Both the position numbers and the translations under genes were made by a program. This document shows, in pieces, positions 60,428-64,000 of a stretch of 64,000 bases of DNA. The notes below the pieces were generated by a model that saw only the letters and a program-made list of their open reading frames with translations, ran no database searches and was not told the origin of the DNA. The stretch comes from Providencia rettgeri (GTDB lineage: Bacteria; Pseudomonadota; Gammaproteobacteria; Enterobacterales; Enterobacteriaceae): positions 3,906,001 to 3,970,000 of the forward strand of contig NZ_CP053896.1 in assembly GCF_013255915.1 (NCBI RefSeq), given 5' to 3'. The number at the start of each line of letters is the position of its first letter. Within the stretch, counting starts at the first letter, position 1.

Positions 60428-61000
60428 TTATGGAATTTGTTCAAATGATATTGTCGTTAACCGGCTAACAATCGCATCACGTTCTTGCTGTGATAACGTT
60501 TCTCCCTCAGTCAATGACGAAAGCCACAACCCATCAGCCGCATAACGCACTAACGCGCCTAAATAACTGTTATCGAACTCATCCCCCTTTTCCAAATGGT
60601 TGGTTACCCAATCTCGCCAGCACTGACGTAACACTGGCTCAGTTGGCATAGCCAAAGACAATAACGCGAGCTGAAAACTTTCATCAGATTCTTTTAACTC
60701 ACCAATATAGTGCAAATAAGCACGAGAAAACCGCCCATAGGGATTTGGGTCATTATCCATAATGGTATGTATTCTCTCATCCATAATCCCCAGCAATTGC
60801 ACAAACAGTGCATGAATAAGCTCTTGCTTCGTTGGGAAGTGGTGCATTAACCCGCCTTTGCTAACACCCGCTTCCCTTGCCACTGCATTAAGTGAGAGTG
60901 AAGAGATCCCTTCTCTGCCAGCAATAATACGAGCAGCTTTCAGTAACTCCACTTGAAGCTTAATAGGATCTTTTTTTCTATGCTGAGCAGATTTATTCAT
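60428..61000 (-). CDS. TetR/AcrR-family regulator
   Basis: 190 residues from ATG 61000 (MNKSAQHRKKDPIKLQVELL). HTH is SSLSLNAVAREAGVSKGGLM, then HHFPTKQELIHALF. The C-terminal domain has the TetR_C-type FQLALLSLAMPTEPVLRQCW. The longer frame to 61069 runs through the palindrome 61012-61027, which is likely its own operator. Divergent from an FMN reductase gene, its probable target. Confidence 0.85.
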   Translation of the reverse strand: MNKSAQHRKKDPIKLQVELLKAARIIAGREGISSLSLNAVAREAGVSKGGLMHHFPTKQELIHALFVQLLGIMDERIHTIMDNDPNPYGRFSRAYLHYIGELKESDESFQLALLSLAMPTEPVLRQCWRDWVTNHLEKGDEFDNSYLGALVRYAADGLWLSSLTEGETLSQQERDAIVSRLTTISFEQIP

Positions 61001-61303
61001 GCAATGAATGATACCGACCAGTCGGTATGTTTCATTTTGACTAAAATCAAGTAACCCTGATTTGTTCATGGGTAAATCTAAATAGTGGAAGAGGACTCAC
61101 AATATCGAATTATGATAAGTTGTAACTCCATAATTAATTTAAAAATATCAAATATTTTTGATGTTTAGTTATCTATTTTAATTTCACTTAGTTTTGCACA
61201 TCCTCAGATTATGATGTTTAATAGTGAGAGTGAAACAATGCTCTATTCAATAAATAGCGGTTTGCAGTATTCCTAATTAACTCCCCGTGAAAGAGGTTTT
61301 ATC
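61001..61303. promoter_or_regulatory. divergent region TetR / FMN reductase
   Basis: 303 bp with the palindrome at 61012-61027 near the TetR start; the rest is AT-rich with no further clear site. Confidence 0.5.
61012..61027. promoter_or_regulatory. TetR-family operator palindrome
   Basis: TACCGAC-CA-GTCGGTA, arms of 7 bp perfect, 12 bp before the TetR start. The GACCAGTC-type core is typical for this family. Confidence 0.75.
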
Positions 61304-61861
61304 ATGTCAAATCAATACAATATTGGTGTCATTGTGGGTAGTTTGCGCGCTGATTCATATAATTTAGTTGTCGCTAAAGCCATGACTAAATTATTCCCCA
61401 CAAATTTCACGTTTAAATTTATCAATATTGGTGAACTCCCTCTCTATAACCAAGATGCAGACCAAAATGTGTCTCCTGTTGTGGCTAATTTCAAATCTCA
61501 AATTAAAGCCTGTGATGGCATTATTTTCGCCACCCCAGAATATAACCGTTCAATGCCTGGCGTATTGAAAAATGCGATTGACCAAGGCTCTCGCCCATGG
61601 GGAGATAATTCATGGGATGGCATCCCTGCAGGAGTGCTAGGCGTATCTATTGGCAATATTAGTACGGCTATTGCACAACAACATTTGCGTAATAGCTTGG
61701 CATTTTTGAATATGCCGACAATGAACCAACCAGAGTGCTATTTGAAGTGGTATGAAGGAATGGTTGATGAACAAGGTAATATTTCACCCAAAAGTAAAGA
61801 TTTTCTACAACCGTGGGCAGATACCTTTATGAAGTTTGTTGGTCATAATGCCAAACGTTAG
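61304..61861 (+). CDS. NAD(P)H-dependent FMN reductase (ChrR/YieF-like)
   Basis: 185 residues, flavodoxin-like fold. FMN phosphate loop VGSLRADSYNLVVAKAM, and the family motif TPEYNRSMPGVLKNAIDQGS (PEYN..PG.LKNA.D) are intact. Such enzymes reduce quinones, chromate or azo compounds. AGAGG precedes the ATG. Control by the divergent TetR-type repressor is likely. Confidence 0.88.
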   Translation: MSNQYNIGVIVGSLRADSYNLVVAKAMTKLFPTNFTFKFINIGELPLYNQDADQNVSPVVANFKSQIKACDGIIFATPEYNRSMPGVLKNAIDQGSRPWGDNSWDGIPAGVLGVSIGNISTAIAQQHLRNSLAFLNMPTMNQPECYLKWYEGMVDEQGNISPKSKDFLQPWADTFMKFVGHNAKR

Positions 61862-61866
61862 CCATT

Positions 61867-62062
61867 AAAAAAGGCATCACAATCGTGATGCCTGAGGTTG
61901 TTGACAAAGCGGGATAAAAGCGTGGTTTTTCCCACTTTGTGTTATCAGCCGAAAATCAATAAATTGATTTTCCTAATTTATTTTCAAAACCTATTCGACT
62001 TGCCGCCAAACATAATATGTTTGTCAGCAGTCTGAGGCATCACAATCGTGATGCCTTTTTAT
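61867..62062. repeat. imperfect inverted-repeat element with outward terminators
   Basis: About 195 bp. Left end AAAAAAGGCATCAC-AATC-GTGATGCC then TGAGGTTGTTGACAAA. The right end, read on the other strand, is AAAAAGGCATCAC-GATT-GTGATGCC then TCAGACTGCTGACAAA. So the ends are inverted repeats of about 40 bp with few mismatches. The interior has further stems (ACAAAGCGGGA/TCCCACTTTGT, GAAAATCAAT/ATTGATTTTC). Each end hairpin is a terminator pointing outward (minus at 61867-61892, plus at 62036-62060). It lies between the FMN reductase and potD. Confidence 0.65.
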
Positions 62063-62101
62063 TATCTTCAAACCCTATTTAGCTTGCGACTAAAACAATA
62101 A

Positions 62102-63151
62102 TTAACGTCCTGCTTTTAGCTTTTGGAAATACTCTTCATAAATAATATTAGTATTCCCCACATCACTTTGCCATTCGCCTTTTTGCAGAACTTCTTCACT
62201 TGGGTAAAGTGATGGGTCATTAGCAATTTCAGCAGGTAATAATTTTTTAGCTTCTAAATTTGGTGTTGGGTAACCAATAGATTCAGCCACTTGAGCCGCA
62301 ATTTCTGGACGCAATAAGAAATTAATTAACTTATGGGCCCCTTCCACATTTTTGGCGTTAGCAGGAATAGCTAAGCTATCCATCCAGAAAATCCCACCTT
62401 CTTTTGGCCACACCACTTCAATCGGTAAGCCAGCTTGCCGCGCGACGAATGCAGAACCATTCCACAACATTCCCACATCAACCTCACCTTCAATAAATGG
62501 TGTTGCTGGGTTGTCAGAGTTGAAGGCTAAAATATTTGGGCGTAATTTTTGCAACTCTTTATACGCCTCTTCAATTTGTTTCGGATCAGTCGTATTACCT
62601 GAATAACCTAATTTAGTGAGCGCAACTTGGAAAACTTCCCGTGCATCATCCATCATCAGCAAGCTATTTTTATACTCAGGTTTCCAAAAATCCGCCCACG
62701 AGGTGACAGACTGTGGGTCAACAGCTTCACCATTAATACCTATCCCTGTCGCACCCCAAATATAAGGCACTGAATAATCATTATTCGGGTCAAATTCTTT
62801 ATGGATTAAGTTTGGGTCAAGGTTTTTAAAATTGGTTAATTTGCTTTGATCAATCTTTTGTAGCATTCCTTCTTTACTCATTTTGGCAATAAAATAAGTA
62901 GAAGGCACCACCAAGTCATAAGCCCCTTCTTTATAGGTCTTTAACTTGGTATACATGCTTTCGTTTGATTCATAGGTGGAGTAAATCACCTTGATGCCCG
63001 TTTCTTTGGTAAATTGCTCTAATAAACCGGGGGGAACATATTCTGTCCAGTTATAGAAATACAGTACGTCTTTGTTATCGTCAGCGGCAGTTGCCGTGCC
63101 AATACTTGCAGCCATTACCCCTGCTGCCAGTAGATAGGACCATTTTTTCAT
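62102..63151 (-). CDS. potD: PotD, spermidine/putrescine-binding periplasmic protein
   Basis: 349 residues. Signal peptide of about 22 residues ends GTATAADDN; mature start VLYFYNWTEYVPPGLLEQFT. Polyamine-binding surroundings YESNESMYTKLKTY, WGATGIGING, DDAREVFQVAL and GMLWNGSAF are as in E. coli PotD. Last gene of the potABCD transporter; potC lies upstream, with a 159-nt gap. Confidence 0.96.
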   Translation of the reverse strand: MKKWSYLLAAGVMAASIGTATAADDNKDVLYFYNWTEYVPPGLLEQFTKETGIKVIYSTYESNESMYTKLKTYKEGAYDLVVPSTYFIAKMSKEGMLQKIDQSKLTNFKNLDPNLIHKEFDPNNDYSVPYIWGATGIGINGEAVDPQSVTSWADFWKPEYKNSLLMMDDAREVFQVALTKLGYSGNTTDPKQIEEAYKELQKLRPNILAFNSDNPATPFIEGEVDVGMLWNGSAFVARQAGLPIEVVWPKEGGIFWMDSLAIPANAKNVEGAHKLINFLLRPEIAAQVAESIGYPTPNLEAKKLLPAEIANDPSLYPSEEVLQKGEWQSDVGNTNIIYEEYFQKLKAGR

Positions 63152-63310
63152 TACTGAGTTTCCCTCAACAAAGTGTTTTTATCCCTTAATGTATCAAGTA
63201 ACCACTTGAATTATTTAGGGTATATATCTTATAGGCTAAATAAAGCCCACCCTCTCGCCGTATGGCATCAAAAAGGCGCTGTTATAGAAAAAACCAACAC
63301 CATCACTCAT

Positions 63311-64000
63311 TTATGATTTCGCTTTTTTCGAGTATTTATCCCGCATCACCCATTGGCTTAAACAAACGAGCAGTAAAGACATAATCAACAATACTGTCGC
63401 CAATGCGTTTACTTCTGGGGAGACCCCGACTTTTACCATTGAATATATTTTCAATGGTAAAATCTCATAACTTGGCCCCGTAACAAATGACGAAACCACC
63501 ACATCGTCCATCGACAATGTAAAACTCAGTAGCCACCCTGCCACAACCGCAGGGAGCGCTAATGGCAAAATGATTTTCCTTAAGATGGTAAACTCACCCG
63601 CACCGAGGTCACGTGCAGCTTCTAGCATCTTCACATCAAAGTCCTTTAACCTTGCATACACCGTCACCACTACAAAGGGTAGACAGAATGTAATATGGGA
63701 AAAAAGCAATGACCAAAAACCTAGCGAGACCCCAAGGATCATAAATAGAACCAATAACGAAATCGCCATGACGATATCAGGTGACATCATGACCACAAAT
63801 AACATGCCACCAACAAAAGGTTTTCCTCTAAAGCGATAGCGAAATAATGCAACGGCGGTTAATGTGCCAATGGCTGTCGCGAAAGTCGCTGACAAAACCG
63901 CCATGGTTAATGAATGCCCCGCAGCTTCTAATAAGCTATCGTTATTAGCTAGTAATTCATACCATTTGGTTGAAAAACCTTGCCACTGAATACCAAAACG
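63311..64000 (-). CDS. potC: PotC, polyamine ABC transporter permease, 5' end outside window
   Basis: The frame is open to the window edge, so at least 229 residues are visible of about 260 expected; the ATG at 63904 is internal (E. coli PotC has FNSSRFGINWQGFTTKWYSL-like sequence before it, and the same stretch is seen here at 63905-64000). Transmembrane permease with the EAA loop EAARDLGAGEFTILRKIILP and SMDDVVVSSFVTGPSYEILP. Confidence 0.95.
   Translation of the reverse strand, partial: RFGIQWQGFSTKWYELLANNDSLLEAAGHSLTMAVLSATFATAIGTLTAVALFRYRFRGKPFVGGMLFVVMMSPDIVMAISLLVLFMILGVSLGFWSLLFSHITFCLPFVVVTVYARLKDFDVKMLEAARDLGAGEFTILRKIILPLALPAVVAGWLLSFTLSMDDVVVSSFVTGPSYEILPLKIYSMVKVGVSPEVNALATVLLIMSLLLVCLSQWVMRDKYSKKAKS

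Overview
The window looks like chromosome of a Morganellaceae enterobacterium, most likely Providencia. The evidence is gene content and order close to E. coli but AT-rich (liv/panM/rpoH/ftsXEY/rsmD/yhhLMN/zntA/tusA/yhhQ, frdABCD, groESL/fxsA/aspA/dcuA/yjdC/tRNA-Phe), combined with family traits: a chromosomal tetracycline efflux pair, an MrpJ-type regulator, ERIC repeats and remains of a choline-type microcompartment locus. The species is inferred from these features; no search was run.

Layout. 1-783: 3' part of an unrecognised gene, then an ERIC repeat. 941-5824 (-): livJ-livHMGF branched-chain amino acid ABC importer. 6204-6990 (+): panM overlapping a yaeR-like VOC gene. 7100-11812 (-): rpoH and ftsX-ftsE-ftsY; FtsY carries an expanded 17-residue repeat. 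12089-18954: rsmD, yhhL, yhhM, yhhN, zntA with a textbook ZntR promoter, an Rpn-family nuclease gene, tusA, and yhhQ behind a preQ1-type riboswitch. 19049-26142: glpACB and the divergent glpT-glpQ, with GlpR and CRP sites between. 26212-31292: epmA and frdABCD. 31356-33238: tetR/tetA with two tet operators. 33548-37559: a tandemly duplicated regulator plus MFS transporter unit, one transporter copy dead by a single stop codon. 37766-39576: Ner-like regulator, guanidinium exporter gene behind a guanidine-II riboswitch, eamA. 39918-44564: cstA, an ERIC doublet, ybdD, efp, epmB, yjeI. 44985-47723: a group II intron that carries its maturase and a second DUF2188 gene. 48214-54209: groEL, groES, fxsA, aspA, dcuA. 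54857-58355: MrpJ-like regulator, yjdC, tRNA-Phe, an integrase remnant, a truncated aldehyde dehydrogenase and three BMC shell genes. 58991-61861: FidL/MarT-like pair, TetR regulator and FMN reductase. 61867-64000: an inverted-repeat element, potD and the 3' part of potC.

How it fits together. Several units serve anaerobic or glycerol metabolism: fumarate reductase, aspartase and DcuA form an aspartate-to-fumarate-to-succinate respiration route, and glpQ/glpT/glpACB import and oxidise glycerol-3-phosphate. EpmA and EpmB together beta-lysylate EF-P, so both modifying enzymes and the target are in this window. RpoH and its classic target groESL are both present.

Most unusual parts: the group II intron with a cargo gene downstream of groEL; the collapsed microcompartment island at tRNA-Phe; the Rpn gene with an internal start and 24-bp repeats; the duplicated regulator/transporter unit; the FtsY repeat expansion; and the replacement of cutA-dsbD by a MrpJ-like gene.
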